Source of the DNA: Stratiolaelaps scimitus
Taxonomy: Eukaryota; Arthropoda; Arachnida; Mesostigmata; Laelapidae
Assembly: GCA_019614645.1 (NCBI GenBank)
Contig: JABWDB010000001.1
Location: forward strand, 13,743,501 to 13,807,500
Direction of reading: 5' to 3'
Length of the DNA stretch: 64,000 nucleotides
Notes under the pieces: generated by a model
The model's input: the letters and a program-made list of their open reading frames with translations, nothing else
The model's database searches: none
Told to the model about the DNA's origin: nothing
Program-made: the position numbers and the translations under genes
Shown here: piece by piece, positions 23,006 through 35,024 of the stretch
Position numbering within the stretch: position 1 is the first letter of the stretch
Layout of the letters: each line of letters opens with the position of its first letter

Positions 23006-24226
23006 ATGGAGGTCTTCAAAATTATCAAGGGTCTGCTCAGCTTCAAGCCAGATAAAGTTCTCATCGACAGTTTGGTGTTTCGGTTACACTACCGTTTCAC
23101 GTCGGTGTTGCTTCTCGGGTGTACGATTCTCGTTACATCCTACCAGTTTTTTGGTGACCCGATCGACTGCATAGCCCGCAGTGACGTGCGGCCCGAACTG
23201 CTTGATCGCTACTGCTGGGTACAGACAACATTCAGTTTACCGTCGAAGTGGACAGCCCAAGTTGGGTCGGAGGTCCTCTACCCCGGCGTGGGCCATTCGA
23301 AGCAAAAAGATGTTGTCTACCACGCCTATTACCAGTGGGTATGCTTTGTCCTGTTCTTTCAGGCCATCCTATTCTACGTCCCTCACTACGTGTGGAAGGC
23401 TCTCGAAGGGGGTCGCCTAAAAAAGCTGAAGGAGAAGATCCCTGGTCCTTTCTCGGCAGCAAAGGAATTCGACGACGCGATCTATCCCGTTGTTCGCTAC
23501 ATTCAGAACAGCCGCGGACTGAACCTTCGATATGGATTAGGCTATCTATTCTGCGAGACGCTCAACCTGCTTAACGTGATCGGCCAAATTTATCTGATGA
23601 ATCGTTTCCTGGGAGGCCAATTCTTCTCCTATGGCTTCCAGGTGATTTCGTTCACTGAATGGGCACCGGATACTCGTTACGACCCGATGGTTAAGCGATT
23701 CCCTCGAGTGACGAAGTGCACTTTTAGACAGTTTGGTGCGTCGGGCAATGTTCAGGAGACGGACCACATGTGTTTACTGTCTGTGAATATCATCAATGAG
23801 AAGGTGTATCTGCTGCTGTGGTTTTGGTTCTTTGGACTGGCGCTGGTCACCATGGCCAGCTTGCTGCACCGAATTGCTCTGCTCATCAATTTCCAAAACA
23901 TTCGCTACCGCTCGCTGAGCAGTCCGAGATTCATCAGTAATAAGAAGCTTCGTTCGCTGTGCCATAATATTCCCGTGGGACACTATCTGCTTCTAACTCT
24001 GCTAATGAAGAACGTTGACCGACTTTCGTACGACCAATTCATTAAGGAAGTGGCCGAGATGTACATGGACCACATACCCCATACGCCAAGTGACAAAGGA
24101 TCCAACGGATGGCCTAGACCGTGCAGTATCAATTTGGCCGGTCATCATCAGCAGGAGCAGCAGCACCAGCTCCCCCACGACCAGCATGACCATCGGAATC
24201 GGTCCCTCCGGTCGACAGACATGTAA
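23006..24226 (+). CDS. Innexin (gap-junction protein), single exon
   Basis: Intact 406-residue innexin without introns. The signature YYQWV is at 109-112, the extracellular loops carry the expected two cysteines each (C55 and C70; C238 and C256), and there are four hydrophobic segments at about 29-47, 108-128, 177-197 and 264-288. Innexins assemble into hexameric or octameric hemichannels in the plasma membrane that dock between cells or act as non-junctional channels. The start at 23006 (MEVFKIIKGL) matches the conserved innexin N-terminus; the frame stays open upstream but without a better ATG. The C-terminal tail ends in a His/Gln-rich run (about 374-400), which is unusual. It is clearly diverged from the Inx2-like gene at 53618, so it is another subtype; I cannot name it with certainty. 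Confidence 0.93.
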   Translation: MEVFKIIKGLLSFKPDKVLIDSLVFRLHYRFTSVLLLGCTILVTSYQFFGDPIDCIARSDVRPELLDRYCWVQTTFSLPSKWTAQVGSEVLYPGVGHSKQKDVVYHAYYQWVCFVLFFQAILFYVPHYVWKALEGGRLKKLKEKIPGPFSAAKEFDDAIYPVVRYIQNSRGLNLRYGLGYLFCETLNLLNVIGQIYLMNRFLGGQFFSYGFQVISFTEWAPDTRYDPMVKRFPRVTKCTFRQFGASGNVQETDHMCLLSVNIINEKVYLLLWFWFFGLALVTMASLLHRIALLINFQNIRYRSLSSPRFISNKKLRSLCHNIPVGHYLLLTLLMKNVDRLSYDQFIKEVAEMYMDHIPHTPSDKGSNGWPRPCSINLAGHHQQEQQHQLPHDQHDHRNRSLRSTDM

Positions 24227-27200
24227 ATACATGCACATCATCAGTAAAGCCCGCCCGAGACATGCTGTGAAATGCCACCACCACAACAAACTAATGCCAT
24301 GCTTCGATCATATACTTCTAGATATATGGTCGACAGGTATACATCCATCCATGGTTTAGAATGAGAGAAGGACATATGTACCATATGGCTTGGCGCTAGT
24401 GTGATATTTACAGTTCTTTAGCCAGTCGGCTAACCTTGAGCTAATCATGGTGAAGGACAGCAATTTATCGAGTAGTTCTTAACAACAGCCGTTCGACAAT
24501 ATAAATCCTCCGGTGAGGGGTTGTTCTCTCTCTCTCTCTGAGTTTCCGCCTTGTCAGTGTAGCTTCATGAACGGGAAGTGGTTCATTGGATATGTCAACT
24601 GCATATCAACAGCAGTCATCAAAATTCGATTCACTAGATTAACCCCCGAGATTTCTGTCAGTGCTATTTCCTATGAGAAAGCACGATTTTTTGGAAACGA
24701 GATTTAACCAAGCAAAAAAAAAGGGGGAAAATAACTAACTCTATTCGTCTCGCCACACTCTCGGCCAACCAGTTAAATCACGCCTAGCTGGCTTTGTATT
24801 GCAAATGATTCATGAGATCAAGGTCTCCGACGAACCTTTTCGAACAACCCAAGGTACGTTTGATCTGCAGACTATTGGACTTCGTCAATGTTCGACTGAG
24901 TAACATCGGACCGGCAGTCTTATCATAGATATCAATGATGAGTTGGTAACCGATTATTGAAAAGTGGATTGTAAGCGATTTGACTACTGAGCACCGCAAA
25001 TAACTTGCCGCCATTACAACTAGCTTGGAATACAAATAAATACGCAGACGTAATAAGCAAGCCAATACTAATTATAGTAGCGATGATATATGTAATGTGC
25101 ATCTACCAACACACGTGGCCCTGCCCCTGATGAAAATCGGCTCTGATCACTGGCCCCGATGGATGCCACACGATCAATCCTATTAACCGGAGAAAATATT
25201 GTGCTCGCTGCCAGCAACACATTTTGTCAAAATGTCAATGCTAAGGTTAAAACTACACTGACCTGTGTCGAACTGAAATGCTCTCGCGTACCTTCTCGGG
25301 AGTTACTGCCTGGTGATAGTTCTTGCTCTATATATCGTATATATTTGCAGCAGAAGGACGTTCAACAAACACGGAAGCTACCTGCTCAGCGTCGATGAAA
25401 AAGGCTGTGGACGAGTCGGTTACACAGTGCACAGTTCGATCGAGACACCAGCAACGGAGTATGGCCGACGCCGCACACGTCTAGAAACAATATACACGAA
25501 TTTGCCGACAGAAAATGTATGCTCGAGCGAAGGGAGCGACGAAGGTCTCAACGAGAGATTTCAGTAATAGAGATCGTGCTGAAGAAGGGTATCGCATGAG
25601 TCATTTACCACCGCCGCCACCGCTTTCGTGATTATTGTTGGTTAGACTATCGGCCTGCCGGCAAGCCGATAAAGGTTACGAGGCTCTTGCCCTGCTCTGA
25701 TATAGAGCGAACAGACCACGCAGCAGACGGTGGACCCATCCGTCGTGCGGTGCCCGGCGTCGGTAGCCATCAAAGCGGCGGAACAATTAGCAGGCGTAGC
25801 GGACTCCTTCGATCTCCAGCGAGATCTCGTGACACGCTTGTCATTCAGCCGCTAGGCGTTTGTCCATTCGATTGCATTTGTCAAGGAGTCAACAGTGGGA
25901 GCGAGCGACCCGAGATACCGGACACAACAAAATCGACCCGCCTGGACACGAAATGGCCGATGAATATAAACGTGCGACGCTGAAAGCAAGGAAGCCTATT
26001 CCAATCCGGGAGAATCCGTGTACGGATAGATGACGAACAGTCGACAGTAAAATAGCTAGGGTGGTATAATAGCTCATGGAGGGATGGCTTATCTGGATGA
26101 GAGCGGATGACCAACGGATGAACGAAACCAGTGAACTCACTCGGTCACAGTGATACAGGCGATCAGGCAGACATGCGTGCATGGACAGCGCATTGATCAT
26201 AGCCGATCGCTTAAAACCCGTATTTGTGTATGCTTCACATAAAGAAAGCAAGAATGAGAGAATGAATTCTTACTACTTGCGGGCTGACTGAGGACGAGGA
26301 ACACGGTCGTCGCCGGCTTATCAAATAGATAATTGTAATAATAATAATAGTAATTATCTACTATTCCTCGGGACATTGTCGACCTCACCCCCACCCTCCA
26401 TAATTCCTAGAAATAATAATTGCTAACTACTGTATGTTTGAATAAATTATCTACTTAATCCTTAGCGGATAGACGGCCTGTGCGAAGAAACTACATATAT
26501 AGGGAAAAAGTTGTATTTTTTTTTCGGGTAAGAAGGCACGTTAATACAATATAAATAGGTACTTAATCATCTCTAACATTAATAAAAATAAAAAATAAAC
26601 GTACGTTGGAATAAAAATGGAAACACGAATTACGTGTACACGTCTTTTTTACCACAATTTAGAAGGGTAGTCACGCCATTCGAATCACTATGGCAGCGTA
26701 TAACGTAGTTGAACATGCGAAACATCTGGTTATTTCACCGGATAAGGCATCGACACGATTAAACTGCACAGGGGTTTATCCAGTCAGTTTAGGAAGATGA
26801 ATTTCCCGATACGCGGAATCGAGCGGGTTACTCCCAGCATTAGTATTTTAACAAAATTAGTAGTAAAGCTGAACATCTTATAATCGTGGCGAGCGGGATG
26901 GGGGTAGCGACGAGGGCTTGCTAGCGTTCCCGGTTCGAATTCCACAGAACACATATGGTTTGACATGATACAAAAATAGTTGCGGACAATGTAACAACAG
27001 CTCTAAGCTGGTGAGAAATTATCTTTAAAAAAGCTCATCATCTTCGCAAAGTTATTAATTAATTTGGCGGTTAAATAACACCTTCACAGTATACCTTACA
27101 TATACCCATATATCTTACAAGGTGTTCGGGAAGTTCCCTAGTCCTGACTAACCAAAATCTCACTGTTTTGTAGTGCAACCTTCCGTGTACGGTTGTACGC

Positions 27201-29253
27201 TTCATTTGAAGAAACATTAATTTTAAAACAGAAAAAAGAACGAGAAAGAAATCCGGAAAATTAATCAAAATTGTAATTTTGGTAATAATTGGCTTTGCAG
27301 TGCGGCAAAGCCAATGGGAAGAAGGCTCCACTGAGTGCACTGCCCGAAATTAGATTAATTTTCATTAATCATATCTAGATTTAAAAAAAAACAAAAAAAA
27401 CAGGTACCTGTCCAGCACATTTGACGTTACAAAGCAATCAAGGTCCATTTAAGCTGGGTAGGTAACAAACCAACTAAACTAATTAGTTCAAAAACAAAAC
27501 CATTACAATCATTATTTTCCAAGATGATCCGTAGCATGTGCCATATGATATGTACTTCTCTCTATTTGTCTCTGATGCTAGCCAGAAATCCATGTACTTT
27601 TAAAGCATTCGCATGGCGAAACTTGCCGACAACGCAGACGCAACAGATGACTCAGCACAGTTACAATACTCACTTTTGTGTTGCTGTCTCTCTCTCTCTC
27701 TCTCTGTTTCTCCACTCGGTGGTCGTCTAGTTGTGGGTGAAGTTCCCTCTGTGAAGTGCAAAGAAGTCCTTTTATAGCTGCGATGGCGCTGGCGTCGCTC
27801 TGAGTCCCGTCGCGGAGTCATTACTCTCACTGCGGCCCGCCCAGTATTGTTTGTCAATGCCAGCTGCAAAATTCCGTGCTAGGTTGACATTTACCATAAC
27901 AAAGAGGTCTTTTTGGACTTGTCAGACATAGGCGATTTGTTGGTTGTAGGTTTGTGACTGCTACAACAACAACGGCAACGGCGGCACGAGACAATGTTAT
28001 GAAGCTGTTGTGATGTTGTTGCTGTCATCGTTGTCGTCGTCGTCGTCCATGATTGGCATTTGTACGGATGATTGACTATGTCCAGTGGATGGGAGAAGTA
28101 TTGTTAAAAGCAACTCGCCTCTCCTTTACAGTTTCCCAGATTCTGTGCATGCTCTCGTTGTAGCCTGCTGACCACTCAGGATGCAAATTGTGCATTCGGA
28201 CTCTCTCTCGTTAGATAGGTGACATCGACCAGGTGACATCACTTCGATATCGTTGTCGTTACTATATATATAAACATCTACCGCGACACCATGAAACGTC
28301 GAGGCACGCAAAATGAACTTGAGCACTGTCGGTCATTTTCTGGGAACGATCAGTAGTTTGGAAATGTCCCTCGGTACCACCCTATACCTCACTCCAAGTC
28401 AGGTGTTTAGCCACAGTCGCTGTCCGTGATAGTGGAGTCCAATTATACAGCTTTCATTCTGAGGATACAGACGGCATGAAAATGTCTATATTAATTCCGT
28501 TTGTGTTTGTTTAAGTTGGCACCAGGCACACGCAAGTCGATTATTTGAATGAAATCCAGGCTAGATTTGCTGTTTTCTTAATCCCTTCAATTTGAACACT
28601 GTGACACAACAATCAGTGCTGCATGCACTGTCTACACTCAAGACTTAATATCATAAAGTGAAAGTGACAACGAGCACGACCGAACGATTCGACTAAATAA
28701 GAAGTATGCATATTCTGGTACCATCCTCGAGTAGTAGCCATGATATAGGTAGATCAGTATTTTTATTTATCGATACATAACACCGGCTCGCTGGTGGTCA
28801 GTCCATTTTTTCTTCTGTCATACGAATCCGTCATTGCACCAGATACCGCAAAGAGACATTCCTACTTCAAGGCGTTACCATTGCAGGGCTCATTTATGGT
28901 GTTCATATTCCCGATCTGGTAACGGGTTTCTTTCAAACACTGGGACCTTGACTATTGATAGCGCCACTCACCAAGACGAATTCTCAGCTGAGCTACATAT
29001 ACCTATGTAGATCTTAAAAGAACCAGATACCGAGTATATGGCATAGCTCATATTCTTATCGACATAGCAGGATCGCAACGGTGGTGGAAATGAGACCCCC
29101 AAGCGCATCTGCCCTTTACGTGTATCTGAGAAATGTAACAGGCTAATATAATAGTACACGCTACCTCGGTTACTCTGTGGGTTAGATATCCAATCTAGAT
29201 GTCGAACACAAATTTAGAAATCAAATCTTTACTAAGCATCTTTGTTTGGTACC
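24227..29253. other. Long gene-poor stretch downstream of innexin 1
   Basis: Multiple short frames on both strands but none with motifs or splice-linked partners. A CT run lies at 27691-27706. Around 27120 a motif GGTGTTCGGGAAG resembles the terminal repeat of the MITE at 29254, so a related element fragment may lie at 27120-27340. A tRNA-like B-box (GGTTCGAATTCC) occurs near 26930 without a foldable tRNA. Confidence 0.4.
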
Positions 29254-29366
29254 TATAGGGTGTTCGGAAAGCCACGCAACCCTATGGGGAACTAAGCAAA
29301 GTTCTGCGGTTCCGAACGGAATCTTCCATGCAAAGTTTTCTTCTGCCACTTCCAAACACCCTGTAT
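29254..29366. mobile_element. Tiny MITE with mariner-like terminal inverted repeats
   Basis: TATAGGGTGTTCGGAAAG at the left end is matched in inverted orientation by TTCCAAACACCCTGTATA at the right end, giving an element of about 110 bp. TA at the borders fits the TA target duplication of Tc1/mariner transposons. No coding capacity. Confidence 0.55.
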
Positions 29367-29765
29367 ACACAACATATAAGTAGATCTAACCCTAAACTTA
29401 TATTATACCTTGACAATTCCTATTATAAAAAAAAGTGCCTTACCTAAAGATAGGTAAAACATTCGAAAAACCTACTAATAATTTTGAAACAAAGTCAAAT
29501 TAGCACCTCGTTTGGGACGGCACGATGGTTGACACTCTAGAACCTTCTTATGTCAACCACTGAAATGTAATATATTGAATAAATATTAATGTACCTGAAA
29601 AGTCGAAGTATAAACATCAAATACAGAATGGCTGTCATCAACAGTTGAAGGTAGCACTGGAAGCACGTATCAATAGTTGGTGGAGGTAGCACCTTTAACG
29701 GCAATCACACACGATGAACGTGGAAGGCACTAACAAACTTCCTTGTACTAAATGGTCTCACTATA

Positions 29766-29799
<34 letters not shown>

Positions 29800-30205
29800 T
29801 TATGTTCACGCGACCCTTTACTTTTCAGGAAGTAAGTAAAATTTAAAGTCTATCCGTCGACGTTTATTGTGCGGACGAATAATGCATCCGAAATGTGTCT
29901 CCGTATCCGTGACACTTAGACTCAGCTAATAAGTGCCTATGTAAACATCAGCTTCAACCTAGGTTAGCGTTTTCGCGTACAACGTTCAGCTGTCGTGTGC
30001 AGACAATTCTTGGAAAAATATAACTGATAATCCCGACATCTTCGCCGAGTATTCGCTGAGCATGCATTCAGGCTATCCGCTGAGTCTCCTTGTGTGCACG
30101 CCTTTCATCCTGGAAGGTCCACCGGTCACTGTGCCTCTCATATACTTTTCATGGCCACTACCACTAAATATTTTAGACTAATTTGCCAGAACAGTTTTAC
30201 TCTGA

Positions 30206-30236
<31 letters not shown>

Positions 30237-31159
30237 CACGATTACATGAAAGCAGCTATGCAGGATTGCCTTAATATGCTCCCTTAAATCAATAGCCTTG
30301 GCAATCAAGTGATCAAGAATTGTAGACATCAACGTTATTGCTGAACTTCTGAGGAAAACATGTTATTCTCGTTCAAGGAAGAACGACGATATGCTTCTGT
30401 GCTATTAATAGCGCTTCCTTTTTTTCGAGGTTGGCCAATTTACTTAGAACTAGTGTCTTTATGTCATAAATCGAGCTTGTAAAATCGATTCGTGAACACA
30501 AAATTTTGCTACAAGTAAGGGAAATTTGTCGATCGGCCACTAAAATGAAGTTTTCCATATGTATATATATATATATTATTTGAATAACTTTTCCACCGGA
30601 TCTATTCTGCAAAAATGACTAACTTTTATGTAACTTCAGTAAAATAACATACAGTACAAACATAACTTTAGTAAAAATCGAGGCTCCCTTCGAAATAAAT
30701 AATGCCGACTTTTTTGTATATTGGAATACGGCTAAACGGGGTGAAAATCTATTTATTTAGTAAAAACTCACAGCTTTGAATATTCATATGGTGGTATCAG
30801 TATTCGCACAGTGTGTGCACAGATATATAGTAGCGCTGCAAGGCTCAGCTGTATGCTGCAAACTCAGGCTATGCTCTAGTTTTTAGAAAAGCTACCTGGG
30901 TGCCCTTGTTCTAGAAAATGGAACAACAAACAGTTTCAAATTATTTCATTTTAATAATTTAATTTATTCAACAGTACTATAAAATCCCCCACAAAATCAA
31001 CAGTGCCATGTACGTCATTACCATAACAATAAATGATTTAGAAAAAAAAACGAATAAAAAAAAGTATATTATGCTACTGTTCTTAAACTAGACTTAAATT
31101 TCGAGCTGCTATTTTCTACGAGTGCAAACAAGGCACTGAAGTTATAAAAAAATCTACAA
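29367..31159. other. Gene-poor AT-rich stretch
   Basis: No exon is supported. It contains a 36-bp palindrome made of an AT microsatellite bounded by ATGCAT on each side (29765-29800) and TA tracts at about 30218-30237 and 30560-30576. Confidence 0.45.
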
Positions 31160-31560
31160 AATCTTCATGGCGTTTTCGGCCAGGATTGCATCCAGAAACG
31201 CCAGCTATACATACAATTGATTCAAAAAGTTCGAGTCCCTTGGAGAGGAACCGGTCGATGACAACCGCCTACGAGCAAGAGCAGAACGGGACCCCCCAGT
31301 GACTGCGCCTGGAATTGAGTGCAGATGTTTCTCGCACAACCATTAGCAATCACCTGCATCAATTGGGTTCCGGGTCCAAATTGAATCAATGGACCTCTCA
31401 CTAACTGAGTGAGCGTAACAAGCTTGAACGCCTTGCACAGTATCTTTCTACGGCTCGCTAGGTACAGCCGATGTCCGTTTTTGGATTGTTACCTGCGATG
31501 AAAAATTATTCCAAAATGTGTACCTACAAGAATATTTTTGTAGGCATTTGCCTAGGCACT
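31160..31560 (+). pseudogene. Mariner-type transposase remnant
   Basis: The plus strand reads a mariner helix-turn-helix segment (LSADVSRTTISNHLHQLGS at about 31315) followed by a stretch like LSERNKLERL and, after a frameshift, the first catalytic Asp motif FWIVTCDEK at about 31479-31505. Stops interrupt all frames and the rest of the DDE domain is not recognisable. Terminal inverted repeats were not found. Confidence 0.65.
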
Positions 31561-32589
31561 TTTCTAAATGCTTTGTATCGATCTATATTTCTGTGTATTT
31601 ATCTACGTTTTGAAGGGAATTTCGTTTTGGAGTACTTCGATCAACGTTTACAAATCTGTTATAGACTTGGCGTATGAGTAGACACGTGAGACTTCAAAGG
31701 CCGGGTGAGAGCAGAATTTCTCATATTACAGTTTGTTCTGTTCCAGGTAAGCGATAAATCTTCATAACATCGTCGAGAGCTCCACTCCAAGGATGACTTC
31801 GAAAGAGGATGGTTATTACGCGAGTCTAGCAATCTCACTACGTACAATATGTGCAAAACTGACACATAATGTGGACAAGTTTGAGGATTACCAAAGCCTA
31901 AAGTTGGTTGGCTCAGAACCGCCTATATGTTTCCTTCTTGCGGTGAAGCTCATCCACATACGGGCTCTGTGACTAGACATTATTCTGTCAGGGTTTGAGC
32001 AGAATCAGTTGTCAAAGCTTGGCCTTGCATTTTCGGCCAGAATTTCTCATACCGGGGGTGCGATGATCACGTATGAAATGTTATTCAGAATTATAGGCAA
32101 ACTGCTCGGCTACTTTTACAACAATCATACACTTATAAATGCCATAGAGCTGTATTACTAGTTAAACACCCTACACGCTTGCATTGTTCGTTACGAATTA
32201 GGTTCATCAATTGGCACGTAAGTAAGTTAGCGTATTTACCTCGTAGATATATAACTTCGTACCCTTCGGTGGTAATGGCAGGAATAACAGTTCCAGATTC
32301 GCGAGTGGAGTAGAACTGTGTTGTCCAATAACGCATGTAGATTATCTAGCCAAAATAAAGTACTTTGAACTGCACAGAATTATTATCATGGAAGGGTATT
32401 CTATCGAGTTTCAGTTGTGAACAACACATTTCGAAAATCGTACTTATAAACACAAGCTAACACAACCACCTATGTTCTGATCTCAAAGTTCTGCCTGCCC
32501 CAAGAGTCTGCCCGGCCATATTGGCAAGTAAGTGTCGCTGTGCTTCGTGCCCATCGATGCTTCAAGGGGATTTACATGTTGGAGTGGTT
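31561..32589. other. Intergenic, nothing identified
   Basis: AT-rich sequence between the mariner relic and an innexin relic. No motif, repeat or exon that I can support. Confidence 0.4.
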
Positions 32590-32890
32590 CTAGTTGGCCA
32601 TATCGGCGGTCGTGTGCGCCGCATCACTGCAGTGCTAACGAATTATTGTGATGTGTCATCCAGACGAGCGTCGCCATGCATTGGCTGGTACGTACCACCG
32701 CCTGTCAAGTCCATAGGAAGTTGACGCTGTCCACAATAGCATGCAACATCGGTGACTGGTTTCATCTTAGCGTGTTCTCGAGAAATCGGAACTCGGACGT
32801 ACGCCAAATGCTCACAGTTCAGACGAACGGTAATGTAGGACTTAGTTCAGTGGATGTCGAACAGTGTATTCTATGCCCTGTATATTGAGC
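32590..32890 (+). pseudogene. Innexin C-terminal relic
   Basis: Contains ACNIGDWFHLSVFSRNRN, which aligns with the cytoplasmic-tail segment CDVGDWFLLSLLSKNLD of the intact innexin at 53618. The flanking nucleotides also match the innexin relic at about 37800-38060 (shared TGTGATGTGTCATCCAGACG). It lacks the N-terminal two thirds, the transmembrane segments and any intact frame. Confidence 0.6.
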
Positions 32891-33922
32891 TTGAACGCCA
32901 GTACACTAGGCATTGGGAACTCTTCGCTAGTCGCTAAACAAACTCTCTGTCAGACTAACCGGTACAAAGGGTAAATAGAGATCTCCCTCATTTTCGGACA
33001 TTTATGAGTCCTCTTGAGTTTAATCAAAAAATGACGTTGGTATATCTCTGTTTACCCCTCCCATCCGGAGTTATGGGAGTGAGATGTTGGGTGGGCAGAT
33101 TGGCCTGATATATGTTGCTCATATTTTAGCCATATCGATATTGACGAGGTTACACTTTACTCAAACAGCTTGTATTAGGTTCTGGTTTCTAGAGAAGTAG
33201 TGACAGACTTTAGGACGAACCCAGACGCAAAAACTACACAAAATTATGAAGGTACGATTACTATAGAATAGAATAACACCTCACTGAATTAAGAGAAGCT
33301 CAGACGTCTCTCAGACATGATTCATATGGATGACTTGACTACTTCCCACATCACTAATTGCCATTGTAAAACGTTCACAATTTTCATTCTGCTGACAATT
33401 CACGTCAAATGTCGGCCGAATGTCCCGTTTCTGTGGTTCATCTTCGCAATTCTCCGAGCATATATATATATGATATTCATTTGTTCGCCTGTGCGAAAGA
33501 ATATTTACGTCGTAAATTAGTTGCCTCTCCGTCAAAACCAAAATTGAAATAAGACCTGCGCGTTTATAAACAAACAATGATCGAAGATTTTGACGTTCGG
33601 AGATATCACAGGAAGGTAAAATACGAACGTCACGATCAAGCGAACATTTCCGACGCAAACGTCGTAGCTCTCGGAAGTCCGACCACGCTCAATCGCCTAG
33701 ACATATGCCTTTAAATACGTTCACTTATATATTATATAATATAATAATTATTGGTGCGGACATTTCGGGATTTTTCAATACAAATCATCAGAAAGTGAAT
33801 TTCAATACCTGTGAACACACAAGTATCGAAATTGATTTGATGATCCGTTGAACCCCTCTCTTAGGTATATGAAGCATATATAGACACCCTATCAATCGTA
33901 ACCCTGGTGAGCTCCATCGCAT
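32891..33922. other. Intergenic, nothing firmly identified
   Basis: A 115-codon minus-strand frame (33658-33311) is present but contains a TATA microsatellite and no recognised motif, so I do not call it a gene. A weak match (AAAATTAT-AAGGTAC) near 33240 recurs after the innexin relic at about 38107. Confidence 0.35.
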
Positions 33923-34195
33923 TCATTTTATTATTGATGCACAATGCGTACTATCATCCGAACCGTGCTCAAACATGAAACATTTATGCGCAACGCCATT
34001 TTCGGTACAATACCGGGAAATACTATCGGCGACTTTCTGCATAAGATCAGGTGAAATGGGAAGATTACCTCGTGGCAAGTAGTTGACGAGGTACACAGCC
34101 AACAACCGAGAGTAGGGGACTTTTGCTACAATTCGAGCGTCACTGCCAGATACCGACACAAGCATAGGTGGACGGAAGTCGATAACACACAGGTT
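33923..34195 (-). CDS. Possible terminal exon of an unidentified gene
   Basis: An open frame of 90 codons runs from a possible acceptor (GGTAG before 34195) to a TGA at 33923-33925. The translation is well mixed in composition (VPYSRLLAVYLVNYLPRGNL, later CTENGVAHKCFMFEHG) and has three cysteines. AATAAA overlaps the last codons, as would fit a gene end. No upstream exon could be linked and no family recognised, so it may be chance. Confidence 0.3.
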   Translation of the reverse strand, partial: NLCVIDFRPPMLVSVSGSDARIVAKVPYSRLLAVYLVNYLPRGNLPISPDLMQKVADSISRYCTENGVAHKCFMFEHGSDDSTHCASIIK

Positions 34196-34748
34196 CTACC
34201 ATGTTCGATGTTGATGGACAACTAGCGCCGAGCCATCTCGCACTCTTTGATAGGTCATAATTAGCCCTGGAAATTAAATTCAGGAAGATTCGTCCCCGCT
34301 AATAAATCGGGACGATACGTCATCATACAGAATCAGATTAAAATAATTACAGACGTAAGTGACTGACATCGTCAACAAAAGAACGACGAGAGCACGGGGA
34401 CCTTGAACAATTCCGTGTGAGGCACCAAAAAATGCATATGTTCTATATCTGTTTCAAAATCAAGTTTATTTTCGGAACTGCAATATAATACGCTTTACTT
34501 CTCGATAAAATACAAAATGTAAGATATATGAAATGGTGCTATTGATATGAACAAGATGAGTTTGTGCAAACGTAAAAGTAGAAGATAAAAAACGTAGTAA
34601 ATTTAAATGATTGTTGTCGAAGTTGTGTGCGGTTACTGTTTCCGAAAGATCAAGAAGCATTTGGAGTCGAATGCTTCTTGTACAGGTCTTCACTTGAATA
34701 GCTAGGGATTGGTCTCAGTGATGCATCGCTTTCTTAAGTTCATACGAA

Positions 34749-34821
34749 GAGTTCTTCAGAGAGTTATGAAATCTGACCAATGGGCTTCTCTGGTTAGGAT
34801 CCATAACTCTCTAACTAACTC
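34749..34821 (+). ncRNA. Hairpin resembling a microRNA precursor
   Basis: Arms of 22 nt at 34758-34779 and 34791-34812 pair with only two mismatches and a few G-U pairs around an 11-base loop. Beyond a small internal loop the lower stem continues for five pairs (34749-34753 with 34817-34821). Size and shape fit an animal pre-miRNA. It could instead be a small foldback transposon; no mature sequence is known to me. Confidence 0.35.
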
Positions 34822-35024
34822 CCTAACTGAATCAATATTCAATGGCGTATAACATTACTCACGTTCTCTTATCGTCGAAAGCTTACATATAATATGTTGG
34901 ACTGAACATAATTAGCTATTCTGAGTTGATAATGTTTTTTTCGTTGCTCGCAATCACACTACGAATATATACTACGTCGCAAGACGCTTCTGCAGGTCGC
35001 CTACCTTTCGTACCCGATTCATTC

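Noticed and set aside
25889..26251. 120-codon minus-strand open frame
   Set aside because: No recognisable domain; hydrophobic and Ser-rich composition only, and no exon partner.
26900..26950. tRNA-like B-box GGTTCGAATTCC
   Set aside because: No A-box at proper spacing and no cloverleaf; not a tRNA gene.
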